A stretch of 64,000 bases of DNA from Musa acuminata AAA Group (Eukaryota > Streptophyta > Magnoliopsida > Zingiberales > Musaceae), in the NCBI RefSeq assembly GCF_036884655.1, contig NC_088335.1, forward strand, positions 42,957,501-43,021,500, in the 5' to 3' direction. This document shows positions 11,960 through 22,480 of the stretch, piece after piece (within the stretch, counting starts at the first letter, position 1; each line of letters begins with the position of its first letter). The notes under the pieces were generated by a model. It was not told the origin of the DNA. It did no database searches and saw nothing but the letters and a program-made list of their open reading frames with translations. The translations under genes were made by a program, and so were the position numbers.

Positions 11960-14395
11960 TGATGACACCCTGGTGGTCTCCATAAGAATAAGTAATGCCC
12001 AAGTAAAAAGGGACATGATCGATATAGATAGCTCTACCGACATCCTCTACTTTGATGCTTTTTAAAAACTTGTGCTATCAGCTAATGATCTCACTCCTAT
12101 GACTTCTTCGTTGATGGGGTTCATGCGTGACTCCATCTCCCCTCTCAAGATTATGAGCTTGCACATTACGTTCGGTGATGAACCCTACTCCAAAACAATA
12201 ATGACTAAGTTTATGGCGGTTGGCATCTCCTCGAAGTGCAATGTGATCATAGGTTGACTCACACTTAATAAGTTGAGGGCTGTAGTGTCGACCTATCACA
12301 TGGTGATGAAGTTCCCAACAAATGCTATCTAATGGTCATTAGGGAGCTGAAGAGCGATCCGAAGGAGTCTCACTAGTGCTATCTAACGATAGTCTCCTTA
12401 CTGAAAAAGGCTCGGCCTGAGGTATCATTGTTGGACCCTTGAGATTTCATTAAGCCCCTTCCATATTCGAAGCTAATGGAGTTACTAGTTGAGGAACCTT
12501 TAGACAAGGTCTGTCTTGATCTGGTCGTCAAGGTTAAGGCGACACTCCCTCAATAGAAGTGAGTGTAGCTCGTAAACTTTCCCAAGGAAAACATCGATGT
12601 TTCCGTATGGTCATCGAGAGACATGCTAGGAATAGACCCCGACATGGCCTAGCACCACCTGAACATCTCCCTCGAGGTCGAACCCGTGAAGCAAATGCCT
12701 CGTAAGTTCTTGTATGCTAGTAGACGATTTAGCGAGGTGAACAAGTTGTTAGGGGCAGGGTTTATTACCAAAGTGTAGTACCTCCAATGGCTTACTAATG
12801 TTGTAATGGTTAAAAAATCTAATGAAAATCGAAAAATATGTATTGATTACATTGATCTCAACAAAACATGTCCAAAGGATAGCTACCCTCTTCCTTGGAT
12901 TAATTAGTTTGTTAATGCTATGTTGTACCATAAGCTTCTTATCTATATGGATGTGTTTTTGGGATATAACCAAATAAGGATGGTGCCTCAGAACATACTT
13001 TCTTTATCACGAACCGAGGTATATATTATTACAGAGTTATGCCATTTGGATTAAAAAATATAGGGGCAACAAATCAAATGACAATGAATAAAATATTAAA
13101 GCATTAGATCGGGGGGAACATTAAGGTGTATGTGGACAATATGATAGTCAAAAGCAGAATAACTAACTCGCATCTACCGGACTTGGCCATGACATTTTCA
13201 AGTTTTGATGAGATACAACATGCGCCTCAACCCGTCTAAGTGTGCTTTCGAAGTTAGTCTGAGAAAATTTCTCGGATTTATTGTTCATTAGAGAGGAATA
13301 AAGTACAAACCCCTAAAAGGTCCATGCCACATTGAAGATGCATCCATCTCGGTTGGTGAAGGAAGTGCAATAAGTAACATGATGAATAGTGGCGCTTAGC
13401 TGGTTCCTATGCCAGTTTGACGACAAGTACTTGCCCTTCTTTCGGGCATTGCATCCAAAAGATTTCCTATGGACCGAGAAGTGCCAAGAGGCATTTGAGA
13501 AGCTAAAGCACCACCTCGCCAAGTTACCATAGCTCTCCTTCATTCCGGGCAAAGTACTCAACCTCTATTTCACTACCACCAAGCAGGCTATTAGCTAAAT
13601 ATTAGTGTGGGATGATTCGGGAGTCCAAAGACTCATTTATTATGTCAGACATGTACTAAGCAAAGTCGAGGAGCAATAGACCCCATTGAGAGGTTGACTT
13701 TTACACTAGTATTGGTGACAAGGAAGCTTTGTCCATATTTCCAAATGTATCCCATACAAGTGATCACCAACCAACCAACCATTTAGGTAGATCCTTTCGC
13801 GATTTGATGTCTTGGGCAATCCTAAGGTGGTTGATAGAGCTAGGTGAGTTCGACATCCGATATTTTCTGGGGTTGCCATTAAGGCTCAAGTATTGACAAA
13901 TTTTATATCAAAGTTGACTCCCTCACCCAAGGTCAAAGTTGATGAGCACATCCCCTTGGCACAAACCCTATTCATTGATGGTTCCACCACATCAAAAAGG
14001 GAGTGCTGAACTTATCATGAAAGGTCTAGACAAGCAAGTGCATAAATAAGCTCTACGATTCGAGTTCAAAATATCCAATAACGAAACAAAATATGAAAAT
14101 GTTCTCTTAGGGCTCCAACTCGCTCGAGAGCTCCAAGTGCAAGACTTGATGGTGTTTATTGACTCACAACTAGTTATGAGAGAATTTGACAAGAGCTTCG
14201 AAGCCTAAGATGGGACCATGGTGAAATACCTTACCAAGGTGCGATAGTTTGCTCGAAGCTTCTCCTGACTTAACATGTTGCGGGTACCTTATGTAGAAAA
14301 TACACAAGCTATCGCACTAGCTAGGTTAGCCTCCACCCAAGCTTTAAGGAAAAACTAGTAAATAGTCGATATGTTGCCGAGTCGAACTATTGAAG
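11960..14395 (+). pseudogene. protease, reverse transcriptase and two RNase H relics of the Ty3/gypsy element
   Basis: Domains follow the usual gypsy order. Protease, about 11,990-12,340: a changed active site (DIDSSTDILYFDAF) and NKLRAVVSTYHMVMKFPT. Reverse transcriptase, about 12,640-13,140: VVMVKKSNENRKICIDY, DLNKTCPKDSYPLPWI, a MDVFLGYNQIRM segment, and a changed YVDN-like active site near 13,130. A first RNase H relic reaches about 13,700. A second RNase H-like part, about 13,950-14,390, holds ETKYENVLLGLQLARELQVQ and FIDSQLV. A second RNase H is a mark of the Tat lineage. Many stops and frameshifts are present. The relic is interrupted at 14,396 by a solo LTR and resumes at 15,908. Confidence 0.75.
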
Positions 14396-15907
14396 TGTAA
14401 GGAAATCTAAGGGTAACATCACTTGCGTAGTAGAAGAATAGAAAATAAAAACCCAAAATTTTTAAAAAAGGTGTTCGTCACCGTGCGAAGATTGGTGCAT
14501 AAAATATGCGAAATTGAAAATCACACGTGAGATAATTATGTTACATAGGGAGATCGTATATCCCTAAATCCCTACAGATCTATAGGAGAAGATGAAAGAG
14601 GTCAAGTGTCCTCCTCTCTAGTGGTGATCCACATAATAGGGTTACGATGACGCTCCTCAAATCACTGCCTAAATCTCCATACCTCCTATCTGAGGAGGAG
14701 AAAGGGAGAGGAGAATATGAGGTGGCAACTAAGAAGCCTATGTCATATGGGTCTTTGGTTCCCTCGTATTTATAGAGGCCCCTTATTAACTTAACCCTAA
14801 TGGATCCTGCCCTATTGGGTATTGAATCTCCATCAAACTACCCAAGCCTCTTAGATTAGTGGATCTCTATCCAATAAGATATGAGCTCCGACATATATCT
14901 CATATCTGAACCTCTACTCGTCGCAACGTTTACCATATGTGTTTGACCCTCTAGACTCAATATTAAGCTAGTTGTGAGTTATAACTATCAGAACTCATTT
15001 TGGCTCAGTGAATTATTTTCACTTGACTCATCGACTGCGGATGTACTAGGCCACTACATCGTAGTCCCCAGACAATATAGGAGAATTCAATCTTTTGGAC
15101 ATATCTATCCCCAGTTACCGTATACCTATAGTCCCTCATTCATCTAATATCCCAGAGATCGTATATCGGGCATGCTGCTATTAGACACATACGATTTCTT
15201 CTCGAGTCTCACTCTAATCGAATTCTCCCAGAGAACTCTTTCTCTCAATCCGAACGACCCTGTCTAGGGATTTATCTGAGCAAAAACATATGATATATTC
15301 CTCTCATGACACCGAGAGCAGATGATCTTCTATCGACACTCAATAGTCATCATAAGGTTAACCGTCACTCCAGATGACGGGCTGTGCTAGACCTAGAACT
15401 TCTAAACCTATAAGTCTAGTATCAAAGAGTGGAGTACTTATACAAGATATCCATGGTGTCTTAAGTCGAAGGATTAGTTATACCATTGAGACAACAAAAT
15501 CCTTGCCTAACAATGAGGTATCATTAACTATTCAACATTCTGTGAACGAATCAATCAGTGATCTCATTCTCCAATGAGCACCTGCACTATAGCCCTAGTG
15601 TCCCCACACAAGTAGCTATGAGACCAACTGCCTCCAGACGGGTATACAACACACCAATATGTTTGGTTATCTCAATGTTCCTCTCGAGTAATCTATGACC
15701 ATATTTATTTAGAGTCTGTGTTTAAAGGTGAATCGATCTCATTATCGTGATCTCATCACAATCTGATTCTCATTACATATATATATATATATAACAAGCA
15801 ATATAAAGTGATAAAATGTCAACTAATGTAATAAGAAAAAAGAATGTGTATCATGTCACACGTGTCATCACTCACGTGATTGGCTTGCAGAGCACCTATA
15901 ACTAACA
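14396..15907 (-). mobile_element. Inverted solo LTR of copia family A
   Basis: The whole 1,512-bp stretch is the reverse complement of a diverged family A LTR (compare 19,107-20,601). It starts TGTAAGGAAATC, matching the LTR end TGTTGGGGAATC read backwards, and ends in ACTAACA. Matches run along its full length, including the block GGGAGATCGTATATCCCT and the CTCATTATCGTGATCTCATCAC block. The flanks are TGAAG (14,391-14,395) and TGAAA (15,908-15,912), a 5-bp target duplication with one later change. No internal region is present, so recombination between two LTRs removed it. It splits the gypsy pol relic. A TA run at 15,778-15,794 is shared with the LTR at 16,692. Confidence 0.85.
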
Positions 15908-16691
15908 TGAAAGGTACGACGTGACCATGATCGAGGAGGAACCGAGTTGGATCGACAAGATCTTATGCTACAAAAGAGACGGGGCACTCCCTATTGACCC
16001 CAAGGTGGCTTGAAGGGTTAGGCATCAATCATCAAGTATAGTATTATGTAATTAATGATCACTTATATCGTATGTCATTTTGTCAACCTTGTCTTAGGTG
16101 CTTGACATCGTATGAAGTCGAGAGGGTGCTCGCTAAGGTACATAAAGGTAGGGGGCATATAGGTGGACGAACCCTTACATTCAAGGTGCTTTAATTGGGT
16201 TTCTATTGGCTGACGTTGTGTAAGGACACAATCACCTATGTTTGGAGGTGCCACCAATGTCAAAAGTTTGCTCGGGTATCACACTAACTGACGGTCCTTT
16301 TGAGCCCGATTGATTGCGCATAACCCATTGCCTAGTGGGGCATGGACATCTTGGGACCCTTTCCACTAGCTTCTAATCAGAGGAGGTTTCTCATCATGGG
16401 AATAGACTACTTCACGAAATGGGTGAAGGTTGAGCCGTTAGCTTCAATCACCAAGAAGCAAGTCAAGGGATTTGTATAGAGAAACATCGTTACCCGCTTC
16501 AGAATCCCTAGGGTCGTCATCACTGATTATGGGACTTAGTTCTATAATGCAAAATTCAAAGAGTTTTGCAAGTCTTACGGGATTCAGTTAAGGTTTAGCT
16601 CAATATTTTATCCTTAAACTAACGGTCTCATTGAGGATATCAATCGAGCCATCCTCGAAGGATTGAAGAAGAGGGTTGTCGAAGTGCAGGG
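15908..16691 (+). pseudogene. Integrase relic of the Ty3/gypsy element
   Basis: The continuation of the gypsy pol relic after the solo LTR. An SWIDKILCYKRDGALP fragment is followed by a decayed zinc-binding part and then by the catalytic core: RRFLIMGIDYFTKWVKVEPL, RIPRVVITDYGT and EDINRAILEGLKKRV, interrupted by stops. The catalytic Asp residues of the core are still recognisable. It is cut off at 16,691 by a family A LTR; the rest of the element, with its 3' LTR, is not found in this window. Confidence 0.75.
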
Positions 16692-16789
16692 TGCTAGTCA
16701 TAAGTGTCCTACAAGCAAATCACATGAGTAATAACACGTATGACATGATATGCACTCTTTTTGCTTATTATATTATTTGACATTTTATC

Positions 16790-16885
<96 letters not shown>

Positions 16886-17560
16886 TGTGTGTGTAGTGAT
16901 ATCGATTGATCTATGCAATGAGAATCGGATTATGATGAGATCACGATAATAAGACCGATTCACCTTTAAACATATCATAAATAATACCTGTCATACGTTA
17001 CTCGAGAGGGACATCGAAATAACCGGACAGACAAGTGTACTGTATACCTATCCATATGATAGAGGCGATTGGTCTCATAACTACTCATGTGGGGATACTA
17101 AGGATACAATGCTGATGCTCATTGGAGAATGAGTTTGATCTGCTCACGAAATGCTGGATGATTGATGATGCCTTATTATCAGACAACGATTCTATCATCC
17201 CAGTAGTGTATCTGGTCCTTAGACTTGAGACACCAAAGATGTCCTATATGAGTACTCCACTCTTTGACACCAGACTTATAGGTCTGGAAGTTCCAGGTAT
17301 ACTAACACAACTAATCATCGGGAGTGATAACCAATCTTATGAGGGCTAATGAGTGTCGATAGATGATCATCCTCTCTCGGTGTCATGAGAGGAATATCCC
17401 ATATGTTCTTGCTTAAGCAAATCCCTAGCTAGAGTCATTCTGATTAAGAGAGAAAGAGTTCTCTGGGAGAATCCAATTAGAGCGAGACTCAAGTAGAAAC
17501 CGTATATGCTTGACAACACTATGCCCGGTATATGGTCTCCACGATATTAGATGGATGAGA
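16692..17560 (+). mobile_element. Left part of an older family A copia LTR, split by the Sirevirus
   Basis: It starts TGCTAGTCATAAGTG like the array LTRs and stays collinear with them up to GATATTAGATGGATGAGA at 17,560. There the Sirevirus is inserted; the LTR goes on at 42,989. It is inserted in the gypsy integrase relic. It holds a long (TA)n run at 16,794-16,881 where the array LTRs have a short AT stretch. No second LTR or internal part of this copy is seen. Confidence 0.8.
16794..16881. repeat. (TA)n microsatellite
   Basis: About 44 perfect TA units followed by GAGTGTGTGTG. It lies in the older family A LTR, at the same place as the shorter TA run in the inverted solo LTR. Confidence 0.95.
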
Positions 17561-19106
17561 TGTTGAATCTCGGATTTTGATGATGAAGTCAATTGTCATT
17601 TGTTGTCTAATCTATGTGTTAAGATAAGTGTGCAGGATTAACTACGATGAAAGTTAGACAAGCAGCAGGAGTTGCGCCGGAGTCAAGTTCATGATCACGT
17701 TGGGAGTTCGAGAGTTCGACGGAAGTTCGGACGGTCGTCGGAGGTTCTGTGAGAACAGATCCGAGAAGTCCAGAAGCTTGCCAAGCGAAGCTCGTCGGAA
17801 CTCGCCAAGTGGATCGTCGTAAAGTCCAAGAGTTTGCCGGAAGTCCGCAGGAGCATCACCGAGGGTTCATCGGATGATCGACGGAAGTTCGCCGGAAACT
17901 CGCCGGAAGAAGCGATTGACGCACCGAAGCAAAGCTGCAGAAATTGTCTTAGATCTAATCGTAGTTAGCACGTTGATTAAGTTAGAAAATGGGAGGTGAT
18001 CCCATTAGTTTAATCTTGGGGCAATTGGGCCCCTGAAAGACTGAAATTGGACCGAATGGAGCTAACCATTCGGACCCTGATTGCACTAGGAGGTGCAACC
18101 GCCTAGGCCAGGAGGTGGCACCGCCTGGGCTAAGTCTCCCAACGAGACTGGGCGGTGCAACCGCCCCAGCCAGGAGGTGGCACCGCCTGAGCTCAGTCTT
18201 CGAGCTAGACTGGGCGGTGCAACCTCCCTGACAGAGAGGTGGCACCGCCTGAGCTCGGTCTTCGAGCTCTGGCAGAGAGGTGCAACCGCCTCAGTCAAGA
18301 GGTGGCACCGCCTCGGGCTCAGTCTCCGAGCCAGACTCAGGCGGTCCAACCGCCCCTGACAGAGAGGTGCAACCGCCTGGGCTCAGTCTTCGAGCTCTGC
18401 CAGGCGGTGCAACCTCTCCAGTCAGGAGGTGCAACCGCCTGATCCCGGAATTCCGGGATTTGATCGTTTTGAGCTCCAAATTTGAATTGGGTTGGGGCCT
18501 ATAAATACCCCACCCATTCAGCATTGAAAAGATACAGACCTACACCGAATTCTTGATCTTTTCTGTGATTCTAAGAGCTCAAATTTGTGTAAAGTCCTAA
18601 AGTTCTCCTCTTTCTGTTCTTCAAGTCTTGAGTTGTAAAGAGAGGAGAGAAAGGTCCTGTAAGGGTTGTCTCCTGAGCCCATCAAAAGGAGTGAATCTGT
18701 AAAATGGCAGTTGGCCTTCGCCTATTGAAGGAAGGCCTCTAGTTGACGTCGGTGACCTCGTCGGTGGAGGAAGCCAAAAGTGGAGTAGGTCAAGACTGAC
18801 CGAACCACTCTAAATCTCTGGTTTGCGTTTATTTTGAGCACTTTATCATTACTGCAAACCTCCTACATAGCTACTGCTCTCTGCGCCTTTATGAACAAGT
18901 TTCTAAGTGCTGATCTTTCCGAATCTGCATTCAAACGTAAATCGGTGTTTTCATACATTACAGTTTACGTTTACGTTTTGATTCTGCAAAACTGTCTTCT
19001 GCGCTTTTACGAACGAAGTTTCTAAATTCAGATCCCTTTAAAACTGCGTTTAGACGTAAACTGCGCAAATTGTGTTTAGACGTAAAACTGTGTTTTTGAC
19101 GTAAAC
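17561..19106 (+). repeat. Sirevirus 5' LTR, left part
   Basis: First 1,546 bp of the 5' LTR, matching 41,068-42,616 of the 3' LTR with few substitutions. It carries the GC-rich repeat block at 18,080-18,440 and a TATAAATA box at 18,500-18,507. The last bases, TAAAC (19,102-19,106), were duplicated when the family A array was inserted. Confidence 0.93.
18080..18440. repeat. GC-rich palindromic minisatellite in the Sirevirus 5' LTR
   Basis: About twelve 12-bp motifs of two alternating kinds, GGTGCAACCGCC and GGTGGCACCGCC, spaced by CTCAGTCTTCGAGCT-like stretches; the higher-order unit is about 62 bp. Each GGCGGTGCAACCGCC is nearly its own reverse complement, so the block can fold into many hairpins. 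It causes long overlapping open frames on both strands, which I do not regard as genes. The 3' LTR has the same block at about 41,595-41,950. Confidence 0.85.
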
Positions 19107-20601
19107 TGCTAGTCATAAGTGCCCAGCAAGCCAATCACGTGAGTGATGGCACGTGTGACTTGATACAGAATCTTTTTGCTTATTATATTTTGGCGTATAT
19201 CACTTTATAACTATTGCATAAATGCATATGTATTGTGATGTCCTTGGATTTGTGCAATGGGAATCGGATCGTGATGAGATCACGATAATGAGATCGATTC
19301 ACCTTTAAACACATATCCTAAATAATCCCGGTCATAGGTTACTCGAGAGGGACATCGTGATAACCGGATAGACTGGTGTGCTGTATACCCGTCCATATGA
19401 TGGATGCAGCTGGTCTCATAGCTGCTCGTGTAGGGACACTAGGGATACAGTACAGGTGCTCATTGGAGAATGAGTTCACTGATTGATCCGCTTACGGAAT
19501 GCTGGATGGTTGATGATGCCTTATTGTCAGACAACGATTCCGTAGTCCTAGTGGTGTATCTGGTTCTTAGACTTGAGACACCAAGGATGTCCTGTATGAG
19601 TGCTCCACTCTTTGATACCAGACTTATAGGTTTGGCTGTTCCCAGATCTAGTACAGCTGGTCATTGGGAGTGGTAGTCGACCTTACGAGGGCTATTGAGT
19701 GTCGATAGAGGATCATTCACTCTCGGTATCATGAGAGGAATATCCCATGTGTTCTTGCTCAGACAAATCCCTGGCAAGGGTCATTCGGGTTGAGAGAGAA
19801 AGAGTTCTCCGGGAGAATCCGATTAGAGCGAGACTCGAGTAGAAACCGTATGGGTCTGACAGCACCATGCTCGATATACGGTCTCTGGGATATTAGATGG
19901 ATGAGGGACTATAGGTACATGGTAACTGAGGACAGACAGGTCCAATGGATTGGATTCCCCTGTATCGTCTGGGGACTACGGCGTAGTGGCCTAGTACTTC
20001 CGTAGTCGATGAGTCGAGTGAATTATTACAGAGATAATAATTCACTTAGTTAGAAGGAGTTCTGACAGGTATGACTCACGGCCAGCTCGATATTGGGCCT
20101 AGAGGGTCACACACATATGGTAGGCATTGCGATGAGTAGAGGTTCGGATATGAGATATCCGACGGAGCCCTTGTCTTATTGGATGCAGATCCAATACCCA
20201 CTAGGGAAAGGACCCATTAGGGTTTTGACACGGGATCTCTATAAATAGGAGGGATTCACAGTCTCATAGGCTAGAGTCTTTGCTTGCCCTTCCTATTCTC
20301 CTCTCCCTCTCCACCTCAGAGTAGGCCTGGAGTTTTGAGGAGCGTCGTCGCAACCCTGCTGTGTGGATCACCGCTAGAGAGGAGGACGCTTGACCTCCTT
20401 CACCCTCTCCTAAGGATCTGCAAGGAAACAGGGATATACGATCTCCCTAGGTAACACAATCTCTATACGCAGTTTTGTGTTTTTGCGGATTTTGCGCACC
20501 AATCTTCGCACGACGATGAACATCTTTTTGGGAATCGGGGATTTTTGTTTTCTTGTTCTTCCGCTGCGCATATGATGTCGCCCCCCTATGATTCCCCAAC
20601 A
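19107..20601 (+). repeat. Family A LTR 1 (5' LTR of the array)
   Basis: Runs from TGCTAGTCATAAG to TTCCCCAACA. A TATAAATAGG box at 20,240-20,249 is the likely Pol II promoter. By eye it is identical to LTR 2. Confidence 0.95.
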
Positions 20602-20602
20602 G

Positions 20603-20614
20603 TGGTATCAGAGC
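20603..20614 (+). promoter_or_regulatory. Primer binding site of family A copy 1
   Basis: TGGTATCAGAGC starts two bases after the LTR and is the classical complement of the initiator-Met tRNA 3' end in Ty1/copia elements. The second copy is at 27,885-27,896. Confidence 0.9.
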
Positions 20615-20618
20615 CAGG

Positions 20619-22480
20619 TTGTTCGTGCGAATGATTGGTTTTTGAACTACGTGTGTTGTGTTTAGGAAGAATATTGACGTCAAAATCGTTGACGCAAAAG
20701 CAAGGAAGGGCAGCAACAGTTGCTGCCCTCGATCTGCATGCCTGCAGCCAGTCGCAGCCGCAGCCAGGCAGCACAGCGCCGGCGCATGCGCAAGCGCTGT
20801 GCCTGCAGCAGCCGGCCGGCGGTCTGCTTGCAGCAGGCTTGCGGCCGGCGGGGCTGGGAGCCCGCTCGGTAGAAGCGCCTGCGGTCACTGAGCCCGCGGG
20901 CAGAGGCGCCGCGGGGCAGCAGCGCGGGCTGAGGCACCGCAGGGCAGCGGCGCCTGTGGCCGCTGCTCCCACGGGCAAAAACCCCGCAGGGGCGGCCGCC
21001 AGCGAGACAGCACCACCTGCGGGCGCTGACTCGCGGGCAGAACCGCCCGCGAAGGCGGCGGCGCCCGCGGGGACGCCCACCTGCAGCGGCAGCGACCCCA
21101 GCGGGCGTGCCACCTGCAGGCGAGGGCAGTGCCCTCGCCCTCGCCGCACAGGCCGCCGCCAGCAGGGTGGCGGCGGCGGCGGCGCAGCAGCGAAAAGGGG
21201 AAAGGGTATTAGGGTTTTCTGCGCAAAAGACAGTTTTGCCCCTCGGAATTTGAGAAATTCCAGTTTCTATCTTTTGTCCAAATTACGAAAATACCCTTAG
21301 GAATTGAGAAATTCCCTATATATCCCTGATTTCAGAAAATATTAATTAATTAAAAGGTTTAGTTGATTATTATTTTTATTATTATCTAGTAGTCCTACAT
21401 GATGATGATTATTTATACATGTGATGTATGATGAGTGGACGGATGATCATGGACCGTGTGATGTGTGTACTTGTGATTATTATTATTGAGGTCTGCGAAC
21501 CTCCATTATATTTCTCGTTTATTGTCGGGCCTGCGTGCCTATGATTAAGTTGTAATCACATGAGGAGGCGCAGCGGGAGCGTGGAAGCCATAGCGGGACC
21601 CACGAGACGGACGATCGTGATGCATGGAGATGCATCAAGATGTCGACGGAACCAACGAGGACGAGATGGACGATCACAAGGCATGGAGATGCACCGTTGC
21701 ACACATAGATCTTGATGTGAGTGATTAGGCCTACTGGCTCGGGCCTAATCATATTAGGTTGTGGTCCATGATCATCTGGTGTGATTGCTTATACACATAC
21801 TAGATATGTATATATATTTGCATGCGATGTAGATATATATTAAATATGTATATGTGTGACATGTCATATTAGGAGACCAAATCATAGAAACATCTCTCGA
21901 TAATATTAAGTCGGTAAACGTGAGGCAATTAGATTGACCCACGTGGCCTTCCATCGTTATGAGTAGGAACCGAATCCCGGTGTAGGTTGAGTTGGTCGAG
22001 TCCCTCGAGACTCACCTATATCGCGATTCGCTATCTTGCTTACGACATAGAGATGTCACCGGTGACCTGAGGGCATGATATGCTTGGTCGAGTCCCTCGA
22101 GGGTATATCATCAAATCAGACTCATCTTGTAACGAAGGTGTTGACTTAACCGAGCATCATGGTTGGTCGAGTCCCTCGAGGCCATGGTGATTCGGAGGCC
22201 GAACAGGACGGGAATCACAAGGAGTTATGATCGGCAAGAGTTGTCTACCTTTTAGGCTTAGTGTGATTGGTCGAGTCCCTCGAGGTTACACTAAGACGCT
22301 GATTGGATCCTGATCCCCACTAGAAGTCTGCCGGAGACTTCCGTTTCACGTGCTGAGGGTGTCGCGTGACTCGTTAGTAAAATAGTGGGAGCATATTAAG
22401 ATAGAAGTCCATATCTTGATAGTTTATTTCTTGCAAAATCTGCATGTTATTCATTTTTGCTACATCTTTATTTTCAGAAA
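20619..22480 (+). other. Long structured 5' leader of family A copy 1
   Basis: 1.86 kb of leader without a conserved reading frame. It has three parts. 20,700-21,200 is very GC-rich, with open frames on both strands. 21,300-21,960 is AT-rich and holds a repeated GCATGGAGATGCA motif (21,622 and 21,681) and a perfect 9-bp inverted repeat GATTAGGCC/GGCCTAATC (21,723-21,750). 21,960-22,300 holds four hairpins with a common core. The leader between the primer site and gag is unusually long for a copia element and might serve packaging, dimer formation or internal translation start; this is inference. The same leader is at 27,901-29,762. Confidence 0.6.
21983..22295 (+). repeat. Four hairpins with an identical core in the family A leader, copy 1
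   Basis: The 18-nt core TTGGTCGAGTCCCTCGAG occurs at 21,992, 22,084, 22,163 and 22,267. Inside each core TCGAG pairs with CTCGA around a TCC loop. Each core is enclosed by its own outer stem: 21,983-22,018 (TAGGT.GAGT with ACTCACCTA), 22,075-22,111 (ATGATATGC with GTATATCAT), 22,155-22,189 (CATCATGG with CCATGGTG) and 22,257-22,295 (CTTAGTGTGA with TTACACTAAG). Three of the four outer stems contain one G-U pair. The outer sequences are unrelated to each other, so the structure and not the flanking sequence is shared. The function is unknown. Confidence 0.8.

Noticed and set aside
18086..18524. Overlapping frames of 65-90 codons in the Sirevirus LTR
   Set aside because: They are translations of the GC-rich minisatellite; the same happens in the 3' LTR and in several frames at once.
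20586..21300. Long open frames on both strands in the GC-rich leader
   Set aside because: They come from GC-rich sequence with few chance stops. The plus-strand frame is broken in the second copy and neither has a domain.
21992..22009. tRNA T-arm similarity of the core (GGTCGAGTCCC)
   Set aside because: No acceptor, D or anticodon arm can be built around any of the four copies, and the inner helix differs from a T-arm.
21983..22295. CRISPR-like pattern (constant 18-nt repeat with variable spacers)
   Set aside because: The copies are unequally spaced (79-104 nt), lie in a plant retrotransposon leader, and the neighbouring sequences pair with each other. No cas genes occur.
22457..22480. gag-pol start at 22,457
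   Set aside because: The codon there is TTG; the first ATG of the frame is at 22,481 and is followed by typical copia Gag sequence.
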